From Candidatus Neomicrothrix sp. UBA4742 (GTDB lineage: Bacteria; Actinomycetota; Acidimicrobiia; Acidimicrobiales; Acidimicrobilacustridaceae): 30,211 bases of DNA. The stretch is from positions 12,457 to 42,667 of the forward strand of contig DHIQ01000203.1 of the NCBI GenBank assembly GCA_002403895.1, written 5' to 3'. The notes under the pieces are model-generated. The model saw only the letters and a list, made by a program, of their open reading frames with translations, was not told the DNA's origin and searched no databases. Positions 1 through 7,805 of this stretch are shown piece after piece (positions within the stretch are counted from its first letter, which is position 1; the number at the start of each line of letters is the position of its first letter). A program made the position numbers and the translations under genes.

Positions 1-393
1 GAACTCGGCGAGGCTCGACACGCCCAGCCGCTCCAGCAGGAGCCGCTCGGACAGCTCCAATTCCCGGACCCGGTCGCGCGCCGCCCCCTTGGCGAAACGT
101 CCCGACGCCTTGGACCGAGCCTGGGTCAGCTCGGCCGCCAGCGACTCGAGCCGCTCGGCATCAATTGGATCGAGTGATCGCGCCGCGGGCCCCCGCTGGC
201 CCTTTGGTGCCTGGAGCTGGGACTGGGCCCGGGCCAGACGCTTCAGCGCCGTGAGCACTTCCTGTTCGGCCCAGGACAGGGCAGGCACAGGCGTGGCGGT
301 CTCGCCCTCCAGGCCAGCCGCGTCGGGATCCGCACCGTCAGGATCAACGGCGGATGCGCGGCGTGGTTGGTAGGGGGCCTCTGCCATAGCCAT
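1..393 (-). CDS. Unknown protein, N-terminal part (runs off window edge)
   Basis: An open frame of 131 codons starts at ATG 393 (a second in-frame ATG lies at 387) and reaches the window edge without a stop. The first 40 residues are low in order (Pro, Ala, Asp-rich), followed by a helical, charged stretch beginning 'ALSWAEQEVLTALKRLARAQ' and a second helical stretch rich in Leu, Arg and Glu that looks like a coiled coil. No family is recognised. Third-codon-position GC is high, as expected for a real gene here, and it continues the direction of the upstream minus-strand genes 147 bases away. No good Shine-Dalgarno sequence is visible before the start. Real coding status is likely; function unknown. 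Confidence 0.6.
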   Translation of the reverse strand, partial: MAMAEAPYQPRRASAVDPDGADPDAAGLEGETATPVPALSWAEQEVLTALKRLARAQSQLQAPKGQRGPAARSLDPIDAERLESLAAELTQARSKASGRFAKGAARDRVRELELSERLLLERLGVSSLAEF

Positions 394-539
394 GAGCGGA
401 AGTTCGCGTCTCCCGGGGACGGTGGGTACTGAGTCGATCGCACTACTTGCATCGGCCAATGGGCCCAAACCTTTACCTGACAGCGGTCACGGCCGCCTGT
501 TCCCGGGCTGACCACCTGTTTCCCGCCAGGACCCCTACA

Positions 540-2108
540 TCATCGCTCAGCGCCGCCCGGACGAGGGGGAACCGCTTCCTCGGCGAGGCCGAGACGCTCC
601 ACCCGGGCGCTGAGACCTTCGACCTCGGCGTCGAGCGCGGCGAGGACCTCAGCGGGCGAACGACCGGGCTCCGGCTCGGCCATCGGCGACGCGTCGGGTG
701 CGGCGTCGGGCGCGGGCTCGCGGACCGGGTCAGGGACGCCCGAGCGGGTCCCGACGCCGTCCTCCCCGAACAGGTCGGCCTGGACGGTGGCCAAGCGCCG
801 ACGACGACGCGCCATCAACAGGAACGCCACCGCCACCACCACCAACACGGCGGCGACCGCGGCAGCGGCCAGCAACGGGACGATCGAGGTCGATGTCCCG
901 CTCGCGGTCTCGCTGGTCGACGCCACCTCGGGGGCCAGCGTGCCCGGCGGGGCCTCTGAGGGCACTGCCGCGGTCTGGAACCACCCAACGGTGGCGGTCA
1001 CGGGAAGACCGACCACGACGGTGCCGTCGGCCAACGTCACCTTGCGACGCAGGCCCAGCCCTGTCCCGTTCGGGTCGAGCGGGATCCCCAACGCCGTGGT
1101 GACGCCTTGCAGGTCGAGGGTCACCGTGACTGGTGCGGCGAACGAGGCCGGCGGCGCGGCGATCCCGGTGGCGATCCACGAGCCGCCACCGGTGCGGTCC
1201 TCGGGCAGGCCGGTGGCGCCGCTCAGGGCCCGGATCGTGCCCGCGGTTCGGTTGATCTGCACGACGCCCGACACCGTGCCCGAGGGCGTGTAGCCGGGGA
1301 GGAAGGTGACTTCGTCGACGACGCCGGTCACCGCTTGGCCGTCCAGCTTGGTTGGGGCGGGGGCCGGGTCGTCCACGATCAGCGACTTGTTGTCGACCGA
1401 GAGCGTCGGGGCCGCCGTGCCGAACGCCACGGGGGCCGAGTTGGTCGCCTCCGTGCCGGCAGCGACATCGGGGGAGCCCCAGGAGGTCGCCGACAACCCG
1501 CCGTCGCTCGTGCGGCCCAGGGCGGCGTCGAGCGAGAACACCGGCGTCGTGACCAGCCTCGTCGTGGTCTTGCCGAGCTGCGCCTGCACCCAGAGCCCGG
1601 CCCCGTCGGACGCCTCCCCAAGTGAGGCATCGATGGCGACCGAGTCGTCGCCGAAGGTGGCCGTGGTGGCGCCGGCGTCGGTCCACGAGCGCCCGTCGGT
1701 GCTGGTCTCCACCACGCCGGAGGTGGTGCCGGCCGAGCTCACCATCGAGGCACGGGTCTGCGGACCACCCGGGTTGCCCCACACCACCGACACCCGGTAG
1801 GACTCCGTGGGCAGGGTGAAGGAGCTGGCGAAGCCCACCGTGACCCGGCGCGTGCCCCCGGAGCCCACCCCACTGCCCTCTCCCGCCGCCACCGTCTGGA
1901 TGGCCAAGGCCGGATCGGTCGGACCCGATGCCGGCGCGGGCACGAACGCCACCAGAGGGCGGGGGAACGGGGTCGGCGGCGTGGCCGTCTGGGCTCCCAC
2001 CCCTACCGGCCCGACCACCAAAGCTGCTATCACCATGGACACGGCGAGGGAGAGACCGGCGGCGGCATGGGCCAGCGAACGGGAGGACCGGATGGCGATC
2101 GACATCAC
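540..2108 (-). CDS. Secreted, C-terminally membrane-anchored protein of unknown function
   Basis: The 522-residue product begins (GTG 2108, or ATG 2105) with a signal peptide: basic 'IRSSRSLAH', then a hydrophobic core ending near 'GVGAQTA' (about residue 40). The middle 350 residues are Ser/Thr/Gly/Ala-rich and beta-like, with no Cys clusters or catalytic motif that I recognise. A single membrane helix lies at about 408-431 followed by a stop-transfer 'ARRRRRL' and an acidic/proline-rich cytoplasmic tail of some 90 residues that ends in a short helix ('AEVLAALDAEVEGLSARVERL'-like). The topology is an extracellular domain tethered to the membrane. It starts 4 bases after the stop of the phosphate-transport accessory gene, so it is probably cotranscribed with it. 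A role in phosphate transport is only suggested by position. Confidence 0.75.
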   Translation of the reverse strand: MMSIAIRSSRSLAHAAAGLSLAVSMVIAALVVGPVGVGAQTATPPTPFPRPLVAFVPAPASGPTDPALAIQTVAAGEGSGVGSGGTRRVTVGFASSFTLPTESYRVSVVWGNPGGPQTRASMVSSAGTTSGVVETSTDGRSWTDAGATTATFGDDSVAIDASLGEASDGAGLWVQAQLGKTTTRLVTTPVFSLDAALGRTSDGGLSATSWGSPDVAAGTEATNSAPVAFGTAAPTLSVDNKSLIVDDPAPAPTKLDGQAVTGVVDEVTFLPGYTPSGTVSGVVQINRTAGTIRALSGATGLPEDRTGGGSWIATGIAAPPASFAAPVTVTLDLQGVTTALGIPLDPNGTGLGLRRKVTLADGTVVVGLPVTATVGWFQTAAVPSEAPPGTLAPEVASTSETASGTSTSIVPLLAAAAVAAVLVVVAVAFLLMARRRRRLATVQADLFGEDGVGTRSGVPDPVREPAPDAAPDASPMAEPEPGRSPAEVLAALDAEVEGLSARVERLGLAEEAVPPRPGGAER

Positions 2109-2112
2109 GGCA

Positions 2113-2730
2113 TCATGACTCTTTCACGGCCGCGTACCAGATCCGGTCTCCGATCTGGACCAGCAGATCACCCAACCGGTCGAAGCGCCGGTAGAGCTCG
2201 CGCTTGGCCGCCACCTCTCGGACGTCATCCACATCGAGCAGCGCCGACATCGCCTTTCGGTAGGTGTGTTCCAACTTGCGGCCCTGCTTGATGCCGGCGT
2301 CGGCCTCGTCCATGGCCCGGTCGATGACCGGGTCATCCCGGCCGCCCAGGCCCTCGATGGCGGCGGCCAGGCGGTGGACCCCGGCCGCCACCTGACGCGC
2401 CATGGTGGCCATGGCCTGGTCGGGTGGGGTGGTCATGACGTCGGCCTCGCGCACGGTGTCCTTGGCCCCGTTCAACAGCGCGTCCAGCCGCTCGGACAGC
2501 GTGTAGAGGTCCTCGGCGTCGACTGGCACGGTGAACGCGTCACGCAGTGCAGTGCGCAGCGCGCGCTTGGCATCGTCGGCCTCGTGCTCGAGCCGGCGTA
2601 CGTCGTCGGCGGCCGCCCCATCTCCTTCGGCCCAGCGCACGAGGGCGTCGATGCCGGCGATGGTGAGCTCGGTCTGGGTGCGCAGCATGGCCACGACGTC
2701 GGGCGTCTCGGGCAGGAACCAGCGGCTCAT
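2113..2730 (-). CDS. DUF47 / PhoU-like Pit accessory protein
   Basis: A 205-residue all-helical protein of the DUF47 (PhoU_div, TIGR00153) family, which pairs with PiT phosphate transporters and is thought to control their activity in the cytoplasm. Visible family features are the N-terminal 'SRWFLPETPDV', the helix with 'RRLEHEADDAKRAL' and the 'DAEDLYTLSERLDALLNGAKD' segment; such E/D-xxx-D stretches bind metals in PhoU proteins. The ATG at 2730 is preferred over the GTG at 2739 because GAGGAGG sits 8 bases before it. It lies 70 bases downstream of the PiT gene in the same direction, the usual pairing. Length is normal for the family (about 205-215). Confidence 0.9.
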   Translation of the reverse strand: MSRWFLPETPDVVAMLRTQTELTIAGIDALVRWAEGDGAAADDVRRLEHEADDAKRALRTALRDAFTVPVDAEDLYTLSERLDALLNGAKDTVREADVMTTPPDQAMATMARQVAAGVHRLAAAIEGLGGRDDPVIDRAMDEADAGIKQGRKLEHTYRKAMSALLDVDDVREVAAKRELYRRFDRLGDLLVQIGDRIWYAAVKES

Positions 2731-2800
2731 GGCCCCCACCTCCTCGATGGCCGGCGGCCGTCGGATCGGCGATCGGTCAACAGCAGGTTAAGGGCAGGCA

Positions 2801-3799
2801 TCAGCGCCTCCAGATGAGCAGGGAAAGCGCAGCCAGGGCGGCGCTGGCGGGCAGGGTGGTGATCCACGTCAGCAGAATGGTGCGAACGATGACCCAGTTG
2901 ATGTGGCGGAACCGATGGCGTCCTATCCCGATCCCCACCACCGACGAGGCCAGGACCTGGGTGGTGCTGACCGGTGCTCCGACCAGTGAGGATGCCACCA
3001 CCACGACGGTGGAGGAACCCTGGGCCACGAGCCCGTCGAGGGGGCGGATCCGGTAGAGGCGCCGACCGATGGTGCGCACCAGGGCCCACCCACCCACCGC
3101 GGTGCCCACCGTGAGGGCAACCGAGCTGGCGGCCCGGACCCACAGCGGGAGCGACAGGCTTGAGGTGCGCCCCGCTGCCAGCAACAGCGCGGCGATGATG
3201 CCGGCCGCCTTGGCCCCGTCGTTCGAGCCATTGGCGAAGGCCAGCGACGCCGAGGTCACCCACTCCCCCCCCCGCACCGGCCGGCGCCCCCGGCGCGTCG
3301 CCCGCCGCAGTGCTGCCCGGGCCCCCCGGTCGACGACCAGGCCCACCGTGAATCCGATCACCGGCGAGATGGTGAGAGCCAACAAGAAGCCCAGCACGCC
3401 CACCGGCTTCCACCCGTCGAGCCCACCCCAGTAGACGGCCTTCCAACCCCCCTGGAGCACAGCGGCACCCACCAGCCCGCCGATCAATGCGTGCCCCGCA
3501 CTGGAGGGGATCCCGGAGCGCCAGGTGATGGCGTTCCAAGCGGTGGCGCCGGTCAACCCCGCTCCCAGTACGGCCACCGTCACCCCCTGATCGACCCGGA
3601 TGAGCCCTGCGATCACATTGGCCACCAAGGTCCCGCCCACCATCGGACCGAGCAGGCAGAACACCGAGGTCAGAGCCATGGCCTGCGCCGGGCGGGCCAC
3701 CCGGGTGACGACCAGTGCGGCGTTGGCATTGGCACCGTTGTGGAAACCCGTGGTGAGGGCGTAGGCGAGAGCCATCAGCACGGCCAGCCAGAGCAACAC
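2801..3799 (-). CDS. pit: PiT family inorganic phosphate transporter
   Basis: A 332-residue multi-span membrane protein of the PiT family (PF01384), which imports phosphate, usually as a metal-phosphate with H+ or Na+. The two inverted family repeats are visible: 'TTGFHNGANANAALVVT' near the N terminus and 'SLAFANGSNDGAKAAGIIAA' near residue 190, each carrying the conserved G/N-rich signature. The first repeat has Asn where many members have Asp. About ten hydrophobic segments are present. The GTG start at 3799 is 3 bases after the stop of the TauE-type gene, and the DUF47 partner follows. The coding strand contains a run of nine G (plus-strand C at 3265-3273), a slippage-prone site. Confidence 0.9.
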   Translation of the reverse strand: MLLWLAVLMALAYALTTGFHNGANANAALVVTRVARPAQAMALTSVFCLLGPMVGGTLVANVIAGLIRVDQGVTVAVLGAGLTGATAWNAITWRSGIPSSAGHALIGGLVGAAVLQGGWKAVYWGGLDGWKPVGVLGFLLALTISPVIGFTVGLVVDRGARAALRRATRRGRRPVRGGEWVTSASLAFANGSNDGAKAAGIIAALLLAAGRTSSLSLPLWVRAASSVALTVGTAVGGWALVRTIGRRLYRIRPLDGLVAQGSSTVVVVASSLVGAPVSTTQVLASSVVGIGIGRHRFRHINWVIVRTILLTWITTLPASAALAALSLLIWRR

Positions 3800-3802
3800 G
3801 AC

Positions 3803-4654
3803 CTAGTGCCGCAGGCCCAGGATCTCGGACACGCCGTACACGACGGACATGGCCAGCACCGACCACCCGAAGAGGCGACGGACCAAGACGTCCGACGCGG
3901 CGAACGACAAACGGGCACCGACCTGGGCTCCGGGGACGACACCGATCAACAGGGGGATGGCGAAGCGCCAGGCGATGTGGCCGTAGTAGGCGTGAGTGAT
4001 CAGCGCCGGAATCGAGAAGAGCGCCACCGCCACCAGGCTGGAGCCCACCGCCACCTTCATCGGGAGCCGCAGCACGCCGGTGAACGCCGGGATCATGACG
4101 ATGCCACCCCCGATCCCGAGCAGTCCCGCCAGCGCCCCGGCCCCGGCACCGATGGCGATGAGCAAGACCACGCCCACCTCGGCGGCGCTCGTCATCTCGT
4201 CGGTCTCGGCCTCGACGACGAGGCCCTCGGCCATGTCGCCCTCGGGCCCGGCGGCCGGCACCTCGGCCAGCGTCTCGGCCATCCGGGCCGAACGAATGAG
4301 CGACACTCCGCTGAAGGCCATGAGCCCGGCAGTGAGCACCATGAGGTAGTGGGCGTTGACCAGCCCCGACACCCAGGCGCCGACGGCGGCCAAAAGCCCG
4401 CCGGTGGCGCCGCAGATCAGGGCCACCCGCCAGTCGACCAGGCCGGCCTTGGCGTAGCGGTAGGCCCCGGAGATGGCACCAGGCAGGATCGAGGGGACGG
4501 TCGAACCCACCCCCTCGATGGGGGTAGCCCCCAGCACGCGGATGGCCGGCGTGGTCAGTACGGCTCCGCCGATACCAAACATGCCGGCCAGGATCCCTGA
4601 CCCGAAGCCGAGGATGAGCGTGGCCACGGTGGCCGGCGTCACGAGGTCATGCAC
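3803..4654 (-). CDS. TauE/SafE family anion permease
   Basis: A 283-residue integral membrane protein of the TauE/SafE family (PF01925; older name DUF81), whose members move sulfite, sulfoacetate or other anions. The two homologous halves each begin with a glycine motif: 'LILGFGSGILAGMFGIGGAVLTTPAI' type in the first and 'GALAGLLGIGGGIVMIPAFT' type in the second. Eight or so hydrophobic helices are seen, with a charged loop around residues 125-155. It starts with GTG 4654 (the nearby ATG at 4650 is out of frame). It precedes the PiT gene by only 3 bases, so the two transporters are surely on one transcript. Substrate cannot be read from sequence; sulfite or another oxyanion is possible. Confidence 0.88.
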   Translation of the reverse strand: MHDLVTPATVATLILGFGSGILAGMFGIGGAVLTTPAIRVLGATPIEGVGSTVPSILPGAISGAYRYAKAGLVDWRVALICGATGGLLAAVGAWVSGLVNAHYLMVLTAGLMAFSGVSLIRSARMAETLAEVPAAGPEGDMAEGLVVEAETDEMTSAAEVGVVLLIAIGAGAGALAGLLGIGGGIVMIPAFTGVLRLPMKVAVGSSLVAVALFSIPALITHAYYGHIAWRFAIPLLIGVVPGAQVGARLSFAASDVLVRRLFGWSVLAMSVVYGVSEILGLRH

Positions 4655-4678
4655 CGGGCCAGTATCGCCCAGCGATGG

Positions 4679-5569
4679 TCAGACGAAGCGCTGGAGCCAG
4701 CTGAGCAGGTGGGCGGTGATCTCGTCCCGGTTGGTCTCGTTGAAGACCTCGTGACGGGCGCCCTCGGGGAAGTCGGTGGTGATGTCGGTGATCCCCGCGT
4801 CGCGGTAGCGCTGCTCCACCAGTTCGATGAGGACCAGACCCATGTTCAATGGGTCGGCCGAACCGGCCACCAGGTAGATGGGCAGATCGGAACGGACCCC
4901 GGCCAGGACCTCGGGCTCGGCCAGGCGCGGGGCCCCCGCCACCATGCTGGCGGCAGCGGCCCCGTCGATGCCGAACCCACACAGGGGGTCGGCCACGTAA
5001 AGATCGACCTCGGCCTCGTCACGACTGAGCCAGTCGAAGGGCGTTCGGGCGGGCTCGAACGGGGCGTTGAGCGCGGTGAGATCGGCGCCGTTCTCGGTGT
5101 CGATGGCCGCCGCCGCCAGATCGACGGCGGTGCTCCCCGACAGGACCAACCCGTCGATGTCCCCGCTGTGGTCGAGCACGTACTCCTGGGCGGCGAACGA
5201 GCCCATGCTGTGGCCGAGCAGGACCCGGGGAACGCCAGGGACCTCCTCGCCGATGTGCCGGTTCAACCGCACGAGGTCGTCGACCAGCCCAGGCCAGCCT
5301 GCGGCGCCGAAGTCACCCAAACCACCCGGCCCCTCGTCCGGTTCGGCCGCCCCGTTGACCACCGAATGCCCGTGGCCGCGGTGGTCGTTGGCGTAGACGG
5401 CCCACCCCGCCGCGGTGAGCGCCCCGGCCAGGCGCGTGTAGCGGCCGGCGTGCTCGCCCATGCCGTGAGCGATCTGGATGACGCCGATCGGGTCGCCGTC
5501 CGGGGTCCACTTGTAGGTGTGGATGGCGAGCCCGTCCGCCGCCGGGAACGTGAACGTGGTGGTCTGCAT
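4679..5569 (-). CDS. Alpha/beta hydrolase, monoacylglycerol lipase-like
   Basis: A 296-residue alpha/beta hydrolase of the Hydrolase_4 / serine aminopeptidase S33 group, closest in motif pattern to monoacylglycerol lipases and lysophospholipases. Visible are the oxyanion-hole region 'IAHGMGEHAGRY' (about 34-44), the 'NDHRGHGHS' motif (about 61-69), the nucleophile in GHSMG (Ser121), the acid Asp239 in 'GSADP', and His273 in 'GARHEVFNE'. All catalytic residues are intact and no signal peptide is seen, so it acts in the cytoplasm. It is first in a run of minus-strand genes, 24 bases before the TauE-type permease. Likely substrates are acylglycerols or other lipid esters (family knowledge, not proven here). 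Confidence 0.9.
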   Translation of the reverse strand: MQTTTFTFPAADGLAIHTYKWTPDGDPIGVIQIAHGMGEHAGRYTRLAGALTAAGWAVYANDHRGHGHSVVNGAAEPDEGPGGLGDFGAAGWPGLVDDLVRLNRHIGEEVPGVPRVLLGHSMGSFAAQEYVLDHSGDIDGLVLSGSTAVDLAAAAIDTENGADLTALNAPFEPARTPFDWLSRDEAEVDLYVADPLCGFGIDGAAAASMVAGAPRLAEPEVLAGVRSDLPIYLVAGSADPLNMGLVLIELVEQRYRDAGITDITTDFPEGARHEVFNETNRDEITAHLLSWLQRFV

Positions 5570-5598
5570 CCCCGAGTTCTAGCTCGGATTCCTTATGA

Positions 5599-6249
5599 GT
5601 GGGGGTGCCGCGTAGGCTCTCCGGTCGTGCAACGCCGCCGTCTCGTCCTGACCTCGGTCGCCGCGTCGAGGTGCTGGGGCAGATGAAGGGCGCCGCCATG
5701 AAGTTGGGCCAAATGGCCAGCTACCTCGACCAGGGCCTCCCCGAGCACGTGCGGGCGGCGCTGGCCGAGTTGCAAACGTCGGCACCGCCCATGAGCCCGG
5801 AGCTGGCCGCCGGCATGGTCCGGGCCGAGTTCAACGGTGACCCCCACCCGGGCAACTATCTGTTCCGGCCCGACGGGCACGTGACGTTCCTCGACTTCGG
5901 GTTGGTGAAGTACTTCACCCAGACCGAAGTGGACGTGTTCGGGGTGATGATCCAGGCCATGGTGGTCGACCACGACCCCGCCGAGTTCCGCCGCATCGTC
6001 GAAGACATCGACCTGCTGCGCCCCGACATGGGATTCACCGACGCCGAGGTTGGCGACTACTTCGGTCATTTCTACGACTTCGTCATGACCGACGGCGACT
6101 ACACCATCACCCCGGCCTACGCCTCCGAGACGGTGCGCCGGTTCTTCGACACGTCCGGTCCGTACGGCGAGGTCATGAAGGCGTCCAACGTGCCGCCGTT
6201 CATGGTCATCATCCAGCGCATCAACCTGGGGCTCTACGCCATGGGCGTA
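5599..6249 (+). pseudogene. ABC1/UbiB (AarF) kinase-like gene, internally deleted remnant
   Basis: The frame carries unmistakable ABC1 blocks: 'LGQMKGAAMKLGQMASYLDQ' (the KxGQ motif), 'LQTSAPPMSPELA', 'FNGDPHPGNYLF' and 'VTFLDFGLVKYF'. Intact family members have about 170 residues between the 'PPMxPELAAxMV' block and 'FNGDPHPGN', containing the Ala-rich loop and the ATP-binding Lys. Here 'GMVRAE' runs directly into 'FNGDPHPGN' in frame, so the whole N-lobe core is gone. The normal first 50 or so residues are also missing, and homology stops after 'RINLGLYAMG', where an unrelated toxin-antitoxin remnant begins. The frame stays open past the junction, but a functional kinase/ATPase is very unlikely. 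A TAGGCT -10-like box at 5613-5618 precedes it. Confidence 0.85.
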
Positions 6250-6455
6250 CCCTCCCACCAAGGTCTCGTGGTGGGGAAACGGCCAGGAGCGACATCGACT
6301 TCTTGGTCGAGTTCGAGGACGGTAGCTCGCTGTGCGATTTGCTCCATCTCCAGGACGAACTGGAGGCGCTGCCCGAGTGTTCGGTCGATGTGGTGTCCGT
6401 TGGCGGGCTCAAGCCGAGGGACGAACACATCCGTCTGGAGGCAGTGCCCCTGTGA
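6249..6455 (+). pseudogene. MntA-type nucleotidyltransferase antitoxin, 5'-truncated
   Basis: Frame ending at TGA 6453-6455 reads '...PRSRGGETARSDIDFLVEF' and on to a C terminus in 'GGLKPRDEHIRLEAVPL'. This matches the C-terminal three quarters of MntA-like minimal nucleotidyltransferases: the GS-x-ARGEA-xx-DSDID active-site block (two Asp), then a 'SLxDLLxLQDELE' helix and the 'VDVVSxGGLKPR' end. In the family this enzyme AMPylates and silences the HepT RNase. The first 25 or so residues and any start codon are absent; the sequence upstream is the ABC1 remnant in a different frame. The GS of the active-site block reads 'RS', another sign of decay. The stop overlaps the hepT-like GTG, the normal arrangement. 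Confidence 0.75.
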
Positions 6456-6623
6456 GCCGCTCGGACGAGCAACGGATCTCCGACATCTTGGAGGCTGCCG
6501 ACGAGCCGGCTGAGAATCGTGATCGCTTATCACTATCACCGGGTCGAGGCCGAACAGGTGTGGGTGTTCGCCAGCAGCAACGTTCCGATGCTCGCAGAGC
6601 GACTTTCAGTCTCTCGCCGGTAG
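6452..6623 (+). pseudogene. HepT-like HEPN toxin, deleted and frameshifted remnant
   Basis: GTG 6452 overlaps the MntA-like stop (GTGA) and gives 'VSRSDEQRISDILEAADE', the usual HepT N terminus. Around 6506-6512 the homology jumps frame (+1 relative) to 'LRIVIAYHYHRVEAEQVWVF' and ends at TAG 6621-6623 after 'NVPMLAERLSVSRR'. This second part is the HepT C terminus: the RNxxAHxY RNase motif decayed to 'RIVIAYHY', followed by the typical 'V(D/E)xxxxW' helix. About 60 residues between the two blocks are missing. In the family HepT is an RNase toxin neutralised by MntA. Here both partners are broken, consistent with loss of the pair together. Confidence 0.7.
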
Positions 6624-6748
6624 ACGAACGTCCATCGATTCGATCTGGCCTGACCCTGACCCTGGGGAGCACTGCGGAGTACGCCGCCTCTGGCGTGGTC
6701 GAGCCCGACGACTAGCCTGTTGTGGTGCTGGACAGCGGAGGGGTCGAC

Positions 6749-7762
6749 ATGGCATCACCTGGTGCACGAGGGGGGCAGGTGAGCCGCAGGCGACCGGCCT
6801 TCTTAGTGTCGGTGCTGTGCGCTCTGGTTGCGGTTGCGCTTCTGACCGGGGGGACGGCGTGGCCCGCGGCCGCGGTCGCCAGCACCGGGACGGTGAGCGG
6901 GATCGTGACCGGAGCGGGGACCCCGCTTGTGGGGGCCACCGTGGAGATCTATCGCCCCAACGGGACGAGGCTGGTGACCGTCACGTCCGGGCCGGGTGGC
7001 GCATGGTCGGCCACCGTCGAGAGCGGCTGGATCAAGATCAAGGCCTACGACAACTGCAGCCCATACGGCAAGGCGTGGTACGGCGGTCCCGACCTCCTCA
7101 CCGCAACGGCGATTCAACTCGCGGCTGGTGGGACCATCGGCCCGTTCAGCGTCGATCTGCCACCGGTTCCGCCCGGCACGCTGCAGGTCGGTGCGTACAA
7201 CTGGGTGGCCACCTTCATCGCCAACCCGGGCCGCTTCGACGTGTACCGACTCAACGGGACGAGGGTGGCCACCGTCACCACGAAGATCCAGGCGATCAAC
7301 GGTTCGGTCAGTCTCCCGCCGTGCACCTACCGGGTGCACTACACCGACCTCCACCACGAGTGGGAACCGGCCTGGTACGCCATCGGCCCACCACCGGCCG
7401 ACCGAGTAACCATCACCAGCGGTGTCACCACCAGCATCTATGTAGGCACGTTCGCCGATGAGACCCAGACGACCCTCGGCGGACAAGTCACCCACAACGG
7501 CTCCCCCGTGCCATACGCCACCATCACCTTCCGGTACCCCGACGACCCGTTCAACATCTACGGCACCGGCGGTTCGTTGGTCACCGATGCCGCTGGCCAC
7601 TGGCAGGGCACCGGCGCGTGGGGCTGGCCGCTCATCATCCGAGCCTCCGCCGTGATCAACGGGACCACCACTACTCGCTGGTACGGAGACACCGACAGCT
7701 GGACGACCGCCACCAAAGTGCTGGACGGCAACCACACCACCCTCGACATCTCCCTCCCCTAA
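6749..7762 (+). CDS. Secreted protein with carboxypeptidase-regulatory-like beta domains
   Basis: ATG 6749 has GGAGGGG (6737-6743) before it; an upstream GTG (6722) and a downstream GTG (6779, after AGGGGGG) are in frame. The roughly 337-residue product has a basic N terminus ('SRRRP'), a hydrophobic core and an Ala-x-Ala type signal cleavage region near 'WPAAAVAS'. The mature part shows three repeats of an Ig-like/CarboxypepD_reg pattern: 'GTVSGIVTGAGTPLVGATVEIY', then a middle repeat around 'GRFDVYRLNGTRVATVTT', and 'TLGGQVTHNGSPVPYATITF'. The phrase 'NGTR(L/V)(V/A)TVT' occurs twice. No catalytic residues or cell-wall sorting signal are seen. Likely an exported binding or adhesion-type protein. 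A TAGCCT -10-like box lies at 6713-6718. Confidence 0.8.
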   Translation: MASPGARGGQVSRRRPAFLVSVLCALVAVALLTGGTAWPAAAVASTGTVSGIVTGAGTPLVGATVEIYRPNGTRLVTVTSGPGGAWSATVESGWIKIKAYDNCSPYGKAWYGGPDLLTATAIQLAAGGTIGPFSVDLPPVPPGTLQVGAYNWVATFIANPGRFDVYRLNGTRVATVTTKIQAINGSVSLPPCTYRVHYTDLHHEWEPAWYAIGPPPADRVTITSGVTTSIYVGTFADETQTTLGGQVTHNGSPVPYATITFRYPDDPFNIYGTGGSLVTDAAGHWQGTGAWGWPLIIRASAVINGTTTTRWYGDTDSWTTATKVLDGNHTTLDISLP

Positions 7763-7783
7763 CGAGAAGAGGGCAATCCTCGG

Positions 7784-7805
7784 CGTTCGGATCAGGACCC
7801 GAACG
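7784..7805 (+). terminator. Possible terminator hairpin after secreted protein gene
   Basis: CGTTCGG (7784-7790) and CCGAACG (7799-7805) form a 7-bp stem with an 8-base loop, 22 bases past the stop codon. No T-run follows, as is common in GC-rich actinobacteria. Confidence 0.4.

Noticed and set aside
730..1782. Long minus-strand frame inside the anchored secreted protein
   Set aside because: It is the same strand but another frame, Arg/Gly/His-rich with no motif; the 540-2108 frame has a signal peptide and membrane helix.
3491..4600. Long plus-strand frame rich in His, Gly, Asp and Gln
   Set aside because: Composition typical of an antisense shadow in GC-rich DNA; it is opposite the PiT and TauE-type genes, whose products have clear motifs.
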